Shown piece after piece: positions 47,254 to 56,316 of a stretch of DNA of 64,000 nt; position 1 is the first letter of the stretch; every line of letters starts with the position of its first letter. The stretch lies in contig NZ_CP127294.1 in assembly GCF_030285625.1 (NCBI RefSeq), positions 3,978,001 to 4,042,000 of the forward strand, given 5' to 3'. This DNA comes from Amycolatopsis sp. 2-15 (lineage in GTDB: Bacteria; Actinomycetota; Actinomycetes; Mycobacteriales; Pseudonocardiaceae). The notes below the pieces were generated by a model, which made no database searches, was not told where the DNA came from, and saw only the letters and a list, made by a program, of their open reading frames with translations. The translations under genes were made by a program, and so were the position numbers.

Positions 47254-47472
47254 TCACCTTCTCCACGTGGTGATCAGCAGGATCACCGAGAAGACCACCG
47301 CGACCACCCAAAACACACCAGCGGGTATCCCGTGGTTCTACGACCCTGGCAACGGGGCAGCGACGGCCACTACCATCGCGATGATCAACGCCGTCATAAG
47401 CCACCGGAGCGGCAAGTTTGTCCGAATCCTCTTTCGGACTTGGACGTAGGCCGGCCGTCGGTGCAGGCTCAC
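47254..47472 (-). pseudogene. two-helix membrane peptide with internal stop
   Basis: The frame starts at GTG (VSLHRRPAYVQVRKRIRTN), has one helix (WLMTALIIAMVVAVAAPLPG), a TAG at codon 45, and continues in frame with a second helix (GIPAGVFWVVAVVFSVILLI) to a stop. Both halves look like one small membrane protein broken by a nonsense codon. No family. Confidence 0.4.
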
Positions 47473-47589
47473 TGTTGGAGAACCGTCGACGAGCGCGACG
47501 TACTTCAGAGTGTGGCGCCGGCTCAACAGTGCGGGCCCGATCTCGAGCGTCTCATCGTCGATGCTGTCGGGTGGAAGTCCGATACCGAC

Positions 47590-47748
47590 ACCGCGAGCGT
47601 CTGGAGCTACCTCGTCGTGACGTCGGTCGAGCCGCCGAAGCAGAACACACCTCGCGTCGCCGCACTCGCCCGGTTCGACGATCCGGTCGTGCGCGTGGAC
47701 GGCGAGTGGCTCTTCGCGCACCGCACCATGACCGATTTCGGCTCCTGA
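47590..47748 (+). pseudogene. SnoaL/NTF2-like C-terminal fragment
   Basis: The frame reads VWSYLVVTSVEPPKQNTPRV and ARFDDPVVRVDGEWLFAHRT before stop. This is the last two strands of a SnoaL-like domain (typically Y-D-D-x-x-V-R-V-D-G-E-W-R-F-x-x-R). The N-terminal helices and active-site part are not found upstream. Confidence 0.5.
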
Positions 47749-48099
47749 CCCGGCAAGTCCTTCCCGGGCGGCCGGAAGGCGCTTCTGCTCGCAGTGATGT
47801 GCACGCGTCCGCCGACGGGCTTCACTCGCTTCGCTCCTCACCGGCCGCGTGGTCGGTCCACTTCACCTCGACCTCGACGAGGTGCCGACCGAGCGCGATT
47901 GCTGTTGTCGCATAAATGGTCAGTGGTGACAGGTCTTCGAACAGCCTTTCCGCGCGACGTTCTCGCAGGTCGCGATTCGCGCAACACCTCTCATAACCAC
48001 CGCGTCGGTGGCCGCGATGAGTCCTCACGCGGTTGCGTATGAGGGGCGTGCGCTGTGGGTAGTCGTAGGAAGGTCGTGCGTCTGGAGGAGCGAGTGGAG
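47749..48099. other. intergenic, no gene seen
   Basis: No supported frame. The start of the truncated ANTAR gene that follows is missing. Confidence 0.4.
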
Positions 48100-48251
48100 A
48101 ACCGGCGTCAGCGTGCACCAGGCGTACCTCGCGATGCGCGGCTACGCCCGCGCACCGGCGCCGACTGTCTGACGTCGCGCGCGACATCGCCACGACGGAA
48201 CTCGACCCCCACGAACTGCTGACCGACACCACCGACGTGTCCCGGTCGTGA
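48100..48251 (+). pseudogene. ANTAR-domain C-terminal fragment
   Basis: The frame reads GVSVHQAYLAMRGYARAPAP then, after a frame change, RRLSDVARDIATTELDPHEL and a stop. This is the end of an ANTAR RNA-binding domain (conserved A-x-x-x-L-R-x-Y-A-R). It lies 28 bases before an intact GAF-ANTAR gene. Confidence 0.55.
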
Positions 48252-48279
48252 CCGGGGGAAGGACGGGGGAATCACGCTC

Positions 48280-49047
48280 ATGACAAACACCACTGAATGG
48301 CCCGAAACGACGTTGCACGACCGGCTGCGGCGGGTCTCCCGCACGTTCGTCAGGCTCGCCGACACCCTCGTCGCCGATTTCGACATCGCCGACTTCCTGC
48401 ACCTGCTGACGGAACATTGCGTCGATCTGCTCGGGGTGTCCGCCGCCGGGGTGATCCTGCTCGACGCCGACGGGAACCTGCAGGTCGCGGCGTCCTCTTC
48501 CCAGCGGGCGGAGCTGCTGGAGCTGTTCGCCGTGCAGGCCGACGACGGCCCCTGTATCGACTGCGTGCGCAGCGGAGCACCCATGTCCTGCACGGACCTG
48601 GCGGCCGAGACGCAGCGCTGGCCGAAGTTCACTGCAGCGGCGGCAGAGTGCCGCTTCCGTGCAGCACAGGCCCTGCCGATGCGGCTGCGTGACCAGGTCA
48701 TCGGCGGCCTGACCCTGCTGAACGCCGAACCCGGCGGCGCCGACCGCGCAGACATCGAGCTCGGGCAGGCGCTGGCCGACGTCGCCACCATCGGCATTCT
48801 GCAGCAACGGACCATCGCACGCGGCGACCAGCTCACCGACCAGTTGCAGACCGCGCTCAACAGCCGCGTGGTGATCGAACAAGCAAAAGGGGCACTCGCC
48901 CAGCACGGGAGGGTCTTGATGGACGAAGCGTTCACGCGGCTTCGCGGATACGCCCGCTCCCGCCACCTGCGCTTGACCGACCTCGCCCGCGCCGTCGGCG
49001 ACGGCACCGCCGACCTGGCCGCGATCTTGAAACACCCGCGTTCGTGA
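48280..49047 (+). CDS. GAF and ANTAR domain regulator
   Basis: A 255-residue protein. The GAF sensor spans about residues 30-180 (LHLLTEHCVDLLGVSAAGVI, DDGPCIDCVRSGAPMSCTDL, FRAAQALPMRLRDQVIGGLT). The ANTAR domain spans residues 190-245 (LNSRVVIEQAKGALAQHGRV, EAFTRLRGYARSRHLRLTDL). ANTAR proteins bind paired stem-loops in nascent RNA and prevent termination; here the signal would be sensed by the GAF domain. Full length, ATG start. An IS copy begins 5 bases after the stop. Confidence 0.9.
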   Translation: MTNTTEWPETTLHDRLRRVSRTFVRLADTLVADFDIADFLHLLTEHCVDLLGVSAAGVILLDADGNLQVAASSSQRAELLELFAVQADDGPCIDCVRSGAPMSCTDLAAETQRWPKFTAAAAECRFRAAQALPMRLRDQVIGGLTLLNAEPGGADRADIELGQALADVATIGILQQRTIARGDQLTDQLQTALNSRVVIEQAKGALAQHGRVLMDEAFTRLRGYARSRHLRLTDLARAVGDGTADLAAILKHPRS

Positions 49048-49051
49048 CTAA

Positions 49052-49919
49052 GAGCGTGTCTCACTTGGATTTTGATTGGCCTGCGGGCAAGATCATGAAA
49101 TGTGATGGACGAGTTGTCACGGCGGCTGGTGCCGGACGAGTTGTGGGCGCTGGTCGAACCGCTGATCCCGGCGCGAAAGACGCGCCCGCAGGGCGGTGGA
49201 ATGTCGCGAGTGGACGACCGGGCAGTGTTCACCGCGATCGTGTTCGTGCTGACCAGCGGGTGCGCCTGGCGACACCTGCCGCCCAGCTTCGGGGTCACGG
49301 TACCGACGGCGCATCGCCGGTTCAGCGAGTGCGCGACCGCCGGACTGTGGCGCGAGGTGCACCGAGCAGTCCTGGACGAGCTGGGCAGCAAAGGCGTGAT
49401 CGACTGGTCCCGTGCGGTCCTCGACGGAGCGTCCGTCAGGGCCAATAAAGGGGCGGGCTGACCGGCCCGAACCCGGTCGACCGCGGCGAACCCGGCTCGA
49501 AGATCCACGCCCTGTCCGACCGGAACGGCCTGCCCCTCACTGTCGCGATCTCCGCGGCCAACACCCACGACAGCCACGCGCTCAAACCCCTGGTCAACGC
49601 CATCCCGGCCATCCGCTCCCACCGCGGACCGCGCCGCAGGAAACCGGCCAAGCTGCACGCCGACAAGGCCTACGACATCCCCGCCCGGCGCGACTGGCTC
49701 CGCCACCGCCGGATCATCCCGCGCATCGCCCGCAAAGGCATCGAATCCAGCGACAAACCCGGCAAACACCGCTGGGTCATCGAACGGGCCATCGCCTGGC
49801 TGTTCGGCTACCGCCGACTCGCCATCCGCTACGAACGCAAACCTAGCCACTACCTCGCCTTCCTCACCCTCGGCGCCGCCATCACCTGCTACAAGAAACT
49901 CACCAAGTGAGACATGCTC
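49052..49919 (+). mobile_element. 868-bp IS5-family (IS427-like) element, copy 2
   Basis: Inverted repeats AGAGCGTGTCTCACTTGG (from 49051) and AGAGCATGTCTCACTTGG (inward from 49920), one mismatch in 18. TAA (or CTAAG, ambiguous) flanks both ends. Same length as copy 1 at 30636-31503, opposite orientation. It inserted directly after the GAF-ANTAR gene without damaging it. Confidence 0.85.
49102..49910 (+). CDS. IS427-type transposase, two-frame
   Basis: OrfA (49102-49461) reads ELSRRLVPDELWALVEPLIP and VFTAIVFVLTSGCAWRHLPP to VLDGASVRANKGAG. OrfB continues in another frame from the AATAAAGGGG run with GSKIHALSDRNGLPLTVAIS, AANTHDSHALKPLV and HRWVIERAIAWLFGYRRLAI to TGA at 49908. Splitting of the DDE domain (Asp in each part, Glu in WVIERA) across a frameshift at an A/G run is normal for this group, so this copy may be active. 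Confidence 0.85.
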
Positions 49920-50079
49920 TAAGCCCACGACCTCGGACCGACGCGTTACTCAGTTGCTCCCTCATTCCGTCCCCGCGAGCCGTTATTGTCCCGCGGCCGG
50001 ACGCGATCCGCTCCAGCTCCGACCGCGGCATCGACGGGTTGTTGAGTCACCAGGCTGCAAGAAAGAAAGGCGTCCGCGC

Positions 50080-50432
50080 GCGGGATGCGGTGCGACCAGA
50101 GGAGACGAGTAGGGACAGAGACGCGGATTTCGAGGCCACGGTGGCACAGCTGGAGGAGGCGCTGGCGTCGCGGCCGCCGGTGATCGAGCAGGCCAAGGGC
50201 ATGCTGATGCTGCTGCGCAACTGGTCGGCCGACGAGGCGTTCGACGCGCTGCGCAAGGCCTCCCAGCACACCAACTTCAAGCGGCACGACCGTCGCAACC
50301 GTTTTCGTGGCCGTCGGCAGCCAAGCCGAGCCGACACTCTCCGACCCCACCACAGTGCGGTGCGCGCAGGCCGAGATCCGCCGCTCCCTCCTCGGCCGGG
50401 CATTCGAGGTGCACGCCGAATCGCCCGAGTAG
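50080..50432 (+). pseudogene. ANTAR-domain protein, frameshifted
   Basis: The frame reads FEATVAQLEEALASRPPVIE, QAKGMLMLLRNWSADEAFDA and LRKASQHTNFK, then shifts near 50285 to TVATVFVAVGSQAEPTLSDP and EIRRSLLGRAFEVHAESPE before TAG. The ANTAR domain is recognisable (coiled lead, V-I-E-Q-A-K-G, A-F-D-A-L-R-x-x-S-Q), but the N-terminus has no clear start because the region upstream is cut near the IS. Confidence 0.6.
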
Positions 50433-50993
50433 AGGCGTCCGCGCTGCTCACAGCGTTGTCGATGTTCGAGTGTCGGCAGGCGTCCACGTCCTCGATACCG
50501 GTCCTGCCCGAACCGCGCTTGATGCCGATCAAGTCCTGGTCGTGCTCTTGTGCACTGAACTCCGTCGTGATCCATGGTTGGCGACTCTGCGTCCCTCCTC
50601 CGTCGATGGAGTCGAACCCGGCAAGGCGGGCGCAACCAAGAAGCCTGGCGCCACCGGCACCGTTCGCGTGTGGATGGTGTGTTGAAAAATAGGTAGATCA
50701 AGCCGACGTGCATCGGTTCGCGCATTTTCCCGAAGACCTGCAGGCGCAACCAGGGTGCCAAGGAAGTTGATTTTCAGCATCACAGAAAACGAGCTTCGGA
50801 ACCGCTCCCGTGAACAGTTTTGTCCTTACCGTGAAAGGAAGAAACCCGTTTGCCATGATCTCGTGTTTTGCACACAAGGATGCGGGTAGCTGAGTTGGAT
50901 GACGAAGCCACATTCCTGTTCGCGTTGTTTTCGGGGGCGGCGTGCGGGTTGTGCGTGGGGATCTCGCTACCGCAAGAGTCGGGAGGAGCGGCA
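50433..50993. other. intergenic before gas-vesicle remnant
   Basis: About 560 bases with no supported gene. A less GC-rich stretch at 50760-50880 could hold the promoter of the gas-vesicle-associated genes. Confidence 0.4.
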
Positions 50994-51608
50994 ATGAAGG
51001 CAGGAACACCGATGGCGCTCGGGGTCGCAGCCGGTTATCTACTGGGGCGGACGAAGAAGGGGCGCCTCGCGTTGATGATCGCGGCCGCCGGGGCGACCGG
51101 CAAGGCCGGGGTGTCACCGGCGAAGCTCGTCCAAAGTGGTCTCGAGCAGCTGGGTTCGTCCGCGGAGATCGGCCAGCTGACGTCGCTGGCGCGTGACGAG
51201 TTGCTCGCCGCGGCGAAGTCCGCGGCGGTGACGGCGGCCAGCGGGAGGATCGAGTCGCTGAGCGAACGCCTCCAGGACGGTGGCGCGCTCACCCGCGGCA
51301 AGAAGTCCAAAGCCGACGAGGAGCACGACGGCGAGGACGAACTCCAGGAAGAGCCGGAAGGCGAAGCCGAAGCCGTCGACGAGGACGAAGCCGAAGCCGA
51401 GGAAGAGCCGGAGCCCGAGAAGCCCCAGCGTCGGCGTGCGGCGAGCCGCCACCCGAGCGATGACGACAATGACACCGACAACGGTGGCGAACAGCCGCCA
51501 CAGCGGCGTTCGCCGAGCCGGCGATCCGCGTCGTCCGATGACGACAAAAGTTCCGGCAGTGCACGCACCGCCACCAAGCGCTCGCCCGCCCGACGGGCAA
51601 GGAGGTAA
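50994..51608 (+). CDS. gas-vesicle-cluster accessory protein (GvpY-like position)
   Basis: A 204-residue protein. Residues 1-40 have a glycine-rich hydrophobic segment (MALGVAAGYLLGRTKKGRLA). Residues 45-95 are amphipathic helix. From residue 100 the chain is strongly acidic (DEEHDGEDELQEEPEGEAEA) and then basic with RRRAASRHP and SPSRRSASS repeats. Similar proteins with this plan sit in actinobacterial gvp clusters. GGGAGG precedes the ATG. The stop codon overlaps the ribosome site of the SRPBCC gene. Confidence 0.6.
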   Translation: MKAGTPMALGVAAGYLLGRTKKGRLALMIAAAGATGKAGVSPAKLVQSGLEQLGSSAEIGQLTSLARDELLAAAKSAAVTAASGRIESLSERLQDGGALTRGKKSKADEEHDGEDELQEEPEGEAEAVDEDEAEAEEEPEPEKPQRRRAASRHPSDDDNDTDNGGEQPPQRRSPSRRSASSDDDKSSGSARTATKRSPARRARR

Positions 51609-51613
51609 ACGCA

Positions 51614-52732
51614 GTGGTCACCGAAACTTTGAAGAACGCCACCGACAAGGCGACGGACACAGCCGGCAACACGGCCGGCACGGCCACCAGCACCGCGTCG
51701 AAGGCGACCGGCGGGGACACGAGTGAGCTGACCGATGCCCTGCGCGGGCTGGGCCAAGCGGCGATGACCCGAGCAACGGGTGCGCTGACGAAAAAGATGT
51801 CTTCGACGGCCGGGCGACTGTCAGACTTCGCCGGAGGCGACGGCGGTGGCCTGCTCGCGGCGGTGACCGGCAGCAAGGGCAGCATCAAGGGCCAGGCGAT
51901 GATGGGCGCCGTCAAGGGCGGCCTGTCCGGCATCGCACAGAAGGCGAAGAACGCCTTCGGCGGCGGCGGTGGGGGTGGGGGTGGCGGCAAAGGCGCCAAG
52001 ATCAAGCTCACCAATATTGTCGAGGAGATCGACATCGGTGCGCCGATCAACCTCGTGTACGACCAGTGGACCCGGTTCACCGATTTCCCGGCGTTCATGA
52101 AGAAGGTCAGCAACGTCGAGCAGGTCAGCGACGAGAAGACCGAGTGGAAGGCGCAGGTTTTCTGGTCGCACCGCACCTGGGAGGCCAGCATTCTGGAGCA
52201 GGTGCCGTTTGAGCGGATCGTCTGGCGTTCCAAGGGAGCCAAGGGCCACGTCGATGGCGCGGTGACGTTCCACGAGCTCACGCCCGACCTCACCAAGGTC
52301 GTGCTGGTCCTCGCCTACCACCCGCAGGGCCTGTTCGAGCGCACCGGCAACATCTGGCGGGCCCAGGGCCGTCGGGCGCGGCTGGAGCTCAAGCACTTCC
52401 GCCGCCAGGTGATGATGGAGGACCTGCTGAACCCCGACGACATCGAGGGCTGGCACGGCGAGATCCACGACGGGCAGGTCGTCGAGCGGCAGGACGAGGA
52501 CACCGACCGCGACGACAGCGCGAACACGGAGGCTGAGCAGGACGAAGAGTCCGCCGACACTGGTTCCGAAGAGGACGAGGCCGCCGAGTCCGAGGACGAG
52601 CCCGACGAGGAAGAAGAGTCCGAAGAGGAGCCGGAGGAAGAGGAGCCGGAAGAGGCCGAAGATACCGACGAGGCGGCCGAGGAAGAGCGGCCTCGCCGCG
52701 GCCGCGCCCGTGCGGGCGCGGGCAGAAGTTGA
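51614..52732 (+). CDS. SRPBCC-domain protein of gas-vesicle cluster (GvpZ-like position)
   Basis: A 372-residue protein. Residues 1-115 are alanine/threonine-rich helices ending in a Gly run. Residues 130-270 form an SRPBCC/START-like fold (IVEEIDIGAPINLVYDQWTR, FPAFMKKVSNVEQVSDEKTE, FERIVWRSKGAKGHVDGAVT). Residues 290-360 are almost all Glu/Asp, and the end is RRGRARAGAG. Proteins of this plan accompany gvpA in actinobacteria, possibly as vesicle-surface or assembly factors. AAGGAGG before GTG overlaps the stop of the upstream gene. Frame intact. Confidence 0.75.
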   Translation: MVTETLKNATDKATDTAGNTAGTATSTASKATGGDTSELTDALRGLGQAAMTRATGALTKKMSSTAGRLSDFAGGDGGGLLAAVTGSKGSIKGQAMMGAVKGGLSGIAQKAKNAFGGGGGGGGGGKGAKIKLTNIVEEIDIGAPINLVYDQWTRFTDFPAFMKKVSNVEQVSDEKTEWKAQVFWSHRTWEASILEQVPFERIVWRSKGAKGHVDGAVTFHELTPDLTKVVLVLAYHPQGLFERTGNIWRAQGRRARLELKHFRRQVMMEDLLNPDDIEGWHGEIHDGQVVERQDEDTDRDDSANTEAEQDEESADTGSEEDEAAESEDEPDEEEESEEEPEEEEPEEAEDTDEAAEEERPRRGRARAGAGRS

Positions 52733-52743
52733 GGGAGCAAGCG

Positions 52744-53134
52744 ATGACGACAGCCGTCTGGCGAGGGCGGTGGCCTCGACCGGCCGAGTTCGAGCAGCCT
52801 CGCCGACGTGATCGACACGATCCTGGACAAGGGTCTCGTGATCGACGCGTACGTGCGGGTGTCCCTGGTGGGCATCGAGCTGCTGACCATCGACGCCCGG
52901 ATCGGGGTGGCGGGTGTCGACACGTACCTGCGGTTCGCGGAAGCGGTGAACCGGCTGGACATCTCCGGTACCGAGAAAAAGGGCCTGCCTGACCTGTTGG
53001 AGGACGTGACCTCCGGCGGCGCGAAGGCCAAGACGCGGGGCGCTTGGGGCAGCCGGGACAAGCTGCGCGACATCCTCGGCGAAGACGAGGAAGAACCCGT
53101 TGGCCGCGGCCGGAAGCGACGGTTAAGCCAGTGA
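52744..53134 (+). CDS. gvpA: gas vesicle structural protein GvpA, N-terminal frameshift
   Basis: From 52808 the frame gives [20 protein letters not shown] and [20 protein letters not shown] then [12 protein letters not shown], the amphipathic shell subunit that polymerises into the vesicle wall. A usual R-I-V-V-A-S-V is R-I-G-V-A-G-V here. A long charged tail ([20 protein letters not shown]) follows, as in other actinobacteria. The ATG with GGGAG is at 52744, but the first 20 codons need a frame change near 52759 to join [20 protein letters not shown]. The stop overlaps the gvpF start. Confidence 0.85.
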
Positions 53135-53390
53135 CCGCCGAAATCGAAACCGGGACGGAGACCGGGACCGAGCCGGCGATCTACGTCTACGGCATCCTGC
53201 CCGGCGACGTCGAGATCGACGACGATGCGCGCGGAGTAGGGGATCCACCTGCGGAGGTGACCACAGTGCACGGTGGCCCGATCGCCGCGCTGCGTTACGT
53301 CGGTCGAGCCGCACGAAGACGGCTGGGTAGTGGAGGTCGAGGTGATCGAGGAGCATCGCACCCCTCGTCGGCCGACATCCTGGCGCGTGG
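53131..53390 (+). pseudogene. gvpF start fused to gvpO end by deletion
   Basis: GTG overlaps the gvpA stop (GTGA). The first 55 codons are GvpF/GvpL (EPAIYVYGILPGDVEIDDDA, VTTVHGGPIAAL). At about 53297 the frame changes and the sequence becomes SVEPHEDGWVVEVEVIEEHR TP then PSSADILA, the C-terminal part of GvpO. The rest of gvpF, all of gvpG, J, K, L and S, and most of gvpO are missing. Gas-vesicle assembly cannot be complete from this locus. Confidence 0.7.
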
Positions 53391-53600
53391 GGAGAAACCC
53401 AAGACCGGTGCCACGTTGCCACTTTCGAAAAGTTGAACCATGGCCATCCACACCTTCTTCGGGTGTTTGCCGGGTTTCGTGGCGGGCGCCTCCGTTGTCA
53501 GGCGCGGCGGGGCCGTTCGCGCGTGAACGGTGCTCGGCGAGCACAGCGTCGAAGATTGGTGTGTGGACATCCGGATCGAGGCCGGTTGTGGAGTGTGCGG

Positions 53601-53900
53601 TCATGACACCGGCACGACATCGACGATGTTGTCCGCCCGCACCCACTCGGGCTCGGTGTCCTGCGCCGTTATTTCGGCCCGCACCGTAACCCACTGTGTC
53701 TCGGTGTAGGCGTCGAAGACCGTGGAGCCCGCCACCACGCCGCGGCGCAGCAACCGCTGCGTGGCGTCAGGTTGCCGGCCCGGCAAGTAGGTCACGTGAT
53801 CTCCGGCCGTGAACGATTCGTCATGGGCGGGCGCAGTCGCCGCTCCCCTCGTGTTGTGGACAGCCCTCACAACGAGTGAACCGCGCGCGATCACCGTCAT
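53601..53900 (-). CDS. small hypothetical protein
   Basis: A 99-residue protein beginning MTVIARGSLVVRAVHNTRGA. Contains GDHVTYLPGRQPDATQRLLR and VFDAYTETQWVTVRAEITAQ, a beta-strand-like pattern. No family is recognised. ATG chosen in place of the longer ORF because sequence before it is low complexity. Confidence 0.45.
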   Translation of the reverse strand: MTVIARGSLVVRAVHNTRGAATAPAHDESFTAGDHVTYLPGRQPDATQRLLRRGVVAGSTVFDAYTETQWVTVRAEITAQDTEPEWVRADNIVDVVPVS

Positions 53901-54270
53901 GACGCCGAATCCTCCGCTTGCCGCACCGAACCACCCGCCTGAGGGACCCGCCGCCGGGAACCATCGGTCGGCTGCCTGCCGCACCTCACCCGCTCGGGGG
54001 GTTCTACCGTCCGCAGTGTCATGTCGGCGTTCGCCAGGCGTTTCCCCGCCGAAGGATCAGGCAAGGTCATCAGCCTCAGCTGACGGGGCGTGCCTGCGCG
54101 TCCCCTCGTTCGTCGGGGGGTAAGGGGACGCGCTGGTGTGTCCCTCGTACCGTCGCCAGGGAGGAGCAGCTGCAACGACCCCGGTGTGCTGCGCATGATC
54201 ACCGCGCCACCGTCACTGTCCGCGACAGGCCACGTTTCTCCTGCGACGTTGCCAGAGAGAAGGGCTTCAC
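53901..54270. other. intergenic, no gene seen
   Basis: 370 bases between divergent small genes with no supported frame. Confidence 0.4.
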
Positions 54271-54762
54271 GTGTGCACTGACCACCACGTTCCGCGCGAC
54301 GCCGACGGACCCAGCCACGAGCTCTTGCGCGGCCTGGCCATGCAGATCAAGGTTCTCTCCGCGATCCTCGCCGTTTCCCCGAGTACCGCCGAGATCCCGA
54401 TCATGATGACCGTGCTCGCCCACACGACCGCCCGCGCCCGCCCGTTTCTCGATGCCCACGAGCCGCGCGTCTGCGTGCTCCTCGACCAAGCCCAGCAACA
54501 GGCGGTGGAAATGCGCGATGACGCGGCCCGTTCCGATCTCGTCGCCGCGCACGGCTATCTCCTCGCCGTACTACGTCACATCGGCGACAGTCCGGGCGGA
54601 GACGTGCGAGCACGAGAACTATTCCTCCGGGGAACCTCGCCCAAGGCAGCGACTCCCACCAGCCTGCCGGCGTACGCGGCTCAGCCGGAGCGCCCGGGCC
54701 ATCCCAAAGACGTTTCGGGACGGTCCGCGAGTCGACAACAAGAGACGTCCAGTGAAGCATAG
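54271..54762 (+). CDS. hypothetical helical protein
   Basis: A 163-residue protein starting at GTG after AGAAGGG. Residues 18-110 form helices (HELLRGLAMQIKVLSAILAV, MTVLAHTTARARPFLDAHEP, LDQAQQQAVEMRDDAARSDL). The C-terminus is disordered. No family recognised. Codon use looks genuine. Confidence 0.45.
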   Translation: MCTDHHVPRDADGPSHELLRGLAMQIKVLSAILAVSPSTAEIPIMMTVLAHTTARARPFLDAHEPRVCVLLDQAQQQAVEMRDDAARSDLVAAHGYLLAVLRHIGDSPGGDVRARELFLRGTSPKAATPTSLPAYAAQPERPGHPKDVSGRSASRQQETSSEA

Positions 54763-54824
54763 CCCGCGTGCCAGGCCGCAACTGCCACGACATTTCCCAG
54801 GCTGGTCGGAACAGAGCTCATAGA

Positions 54825-55178
54825 CACGATTTTCACCGGCGGGCTCGGTTAGGTCGGCTTCCAGGCCATCTGACCGCCCACTTAAGCCCGTATCAGCAGG
54901 CGCTGCTGGTGCTGCGGTGGTTTCGCGACGCTGTCCCGGTTCATCGCCTCGCCGCCGACCACGGGATCAGTGTCGCGACCGCCTGCCGGTACCTGCACGA
55001 AACCATCACCGGGCTGGCCGGCCAGGCCCCGGACTTGCACCAGGTACTCGCCGACCGGCGGCTGCGTGGTGATACCCGCGTGATCGTGGAGGGCACGCTG
55101 ATCCCCACCACCCGGGTAGCGGCCACCACCACCAAAATCAAAGGCCGTAACCGCGGAAGCACCGTGCATCTGTGGTAG
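54825..55178 (+). pseudogene. IS5-type transposase N-terminal fragment
   Basis: The frame reads HDFHRRARLGRLPGHLTAHL, SPYQQALLVLRWFRDAVPVH with a helix-turn-helix (RLAADHGISVATACRYLHET), then VLADRRLRGDTRVIVEGTLI PTTR. This is the DNA-binding half of an IS5-family transposase including the start of the DDE strand, where G-T-L-I replaces the usual D-G-T-L-I context. The catalytic second half is missing. Confidence 0.6.
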
Positions 55179-55219
55179 CTGTCCCCGGTCACTCTGCCGC
55201 ATCCGCAGTCGGCAGCGAG

Positions 55220-55544
55220 GGCTCGCCGTTGCGCGCCACGTCCGCGGGACGTGGACCGCGCCCGACGGGGCGGCCCGCAGTGGAGATCTCACGGTCGAGC
55301 TCAGCCCTGCCGGGCCGCGGAGGGTGAACATCTGGGTCGATCGCCACGGAGTCCGGCCGTCGGCCTCGCGTACCACCGCCGGCCTGGTGTTCCTCGCGGT
55401 CATGGACGGGATGAGGCGGAGTTCTGCACGAACGTGGCGGTGGCGTTCGTCTACGCGGTAGCGCGCTGGTGGCTCGATCATCGCAGTGCTCGGGGATGGG
55501 ACCGCGGCTGGAGGCGGCTCGCCGGGGCCGGCACGGACGCCTGA
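55220..55544 (+). pseudogene. actinobacterial transmembrane protein, truncated and frameshifted
   Basis: The frame reads RHVRGTWTAPDGAARSGDLT, RRVNIWVDRHGVRPSASRTT then, after a frame change near 55415, FCTNVAVAFVYAVARWWLDH and RSARGWDRGWRRLAG before stop. The pattern (G-x-W-x-x-P-D-G, V-W-V-D-x-x-G, a helix, then a final A-W-D-x-x-W-R segment) is that of a common small actinobacterial membrane family whose first membrane helix is missing here. Confidence 0.5.
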
Positions 55545-55591
55545 GCCGATGCGCCAAGCACCTGAACGCCGGGGCTGATCGCGTCGTAAAA

Positions 55592-55624
55592 CGACAATAT
55601 TGTAGAAATACTACATCGTTGTCG
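55592..55624. promoter_or_regulatory. twin BlaI-type operator boxes upstream of dedA
   Basis: Box A is CGACAATATTGTAG (55592-55605) and box B is CTACATCGTTGTCG (55611-55624), starts 19 bases apart. Each is an imperfect C-T-A-C-A-N4-T-G-T-A-G palindrome, the site type of BlaI/MecI repressors. They lie 35 bases before the dedA ATG. The same twin arrangement and spacing occurs at 61123-61155. Confidence 0.7.
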
Positions 55625-55658
55625 AAGACTTGGACTTCCGGGGAAGGCGGTCTCCTGC

Positions 55659-56285
55659 ATGAATCCGTTGAGCGCGATGTCGTGGCTGTCGAGCCTTGGG
55701 ACGGCGGGGGTGTTCCTCGTCCTGTTCGCCGAAACCGGTCTGCTGATCGGGTTTTTCCTGCCTGGTGACTCGTTGCTGTTCACCGCCGGGCTGTTCTGCA
55801 CCACCAGCGCCACTGCCACTGTCCACCTGTCCCTGCCGCTGGTGCTGGTGGCTGCGGTCGCCGGCGCGCTGCTGGGGGCGCAGACCGGGTTCGTGCTGGG
55901 TCGCCGTGGGGGCCGGGCGCTCCTGGCGCGCACGAGCAACGCGCACCTGCATCGGGGGATGACCCGGGCCGAGGAGCTGTTCACCCGCTACGGCCACGCG
56001 AAGGCGATCGTGCTCGCCCGCTTCATCCCGGTCGTGCGCACGGTGCTGAACCCGCTCGCGGGCATCCTCGACGTGCCCGCGCGCACGTTCACCCTGTGGC
56101 AGGTGCTCGGCGGGCTGCTGTGGTCGGTCGGTGTCACGGTCGCCGGGTATCTTCTTGGGGCGAGCATTCCGGGGATCGACCAGTACCTGCTGCCGATCAT
56201 CGCGCTCGTGGTTGTCGTCTCGCTGATCCCGCTGGCGCTCGAAGTCCTCCGGAGCCGCAGGCAGCGCCGCGGAGCCGGCTCCTGA
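55659..56285 (+). CDS. dedA: DedA family membrane protein
   Basis: A 208-residue DedA/SNARE-associated protein. It shows [40 protein letters not shown] and the [20 protein letters not shown] re-entrant motif with the essential Arg, then [20 protein letters not shown]. DedA proteins recycle undecaprenyl phosphate or other lipids across the membrane. The gene is 31 bases before uppP, which makes the same carrier lipid available, so the two form a lipid-carrier operon behind the BlaI-type boxes. Confidence 0.9.
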   Translation: MNPLSAMSWLSSLGTAGVFLVLFAETGLLIGFFLPGDSLLFTAGLFCTTSATATVHLSLPLVLVAAVAGALLGAQTGFVLGRRGGRALLARTSNAHLHRGMTRAEELFTRYGHAKAIVLARFIPVVRTVLNPLAGILDVPARTFTLWQVLGGLLWSVGVTVAGYLLGASIPGIDQYLLPIIALVVVVSLIPLALEVLRSRRQRRGAGS

Positions 56286-56316
56286 TGTTCTCGTCCCTCG
56301 GCAAAGGAAAAATGAG

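Noticed and set aside
50603..50640. Sequence like a tRNA T-arm (GGAGTCGAACCC) as a further att site
   Set aside because: It shares only about ten bases with the att repeats and lacks the acceptor and anticodon parts.
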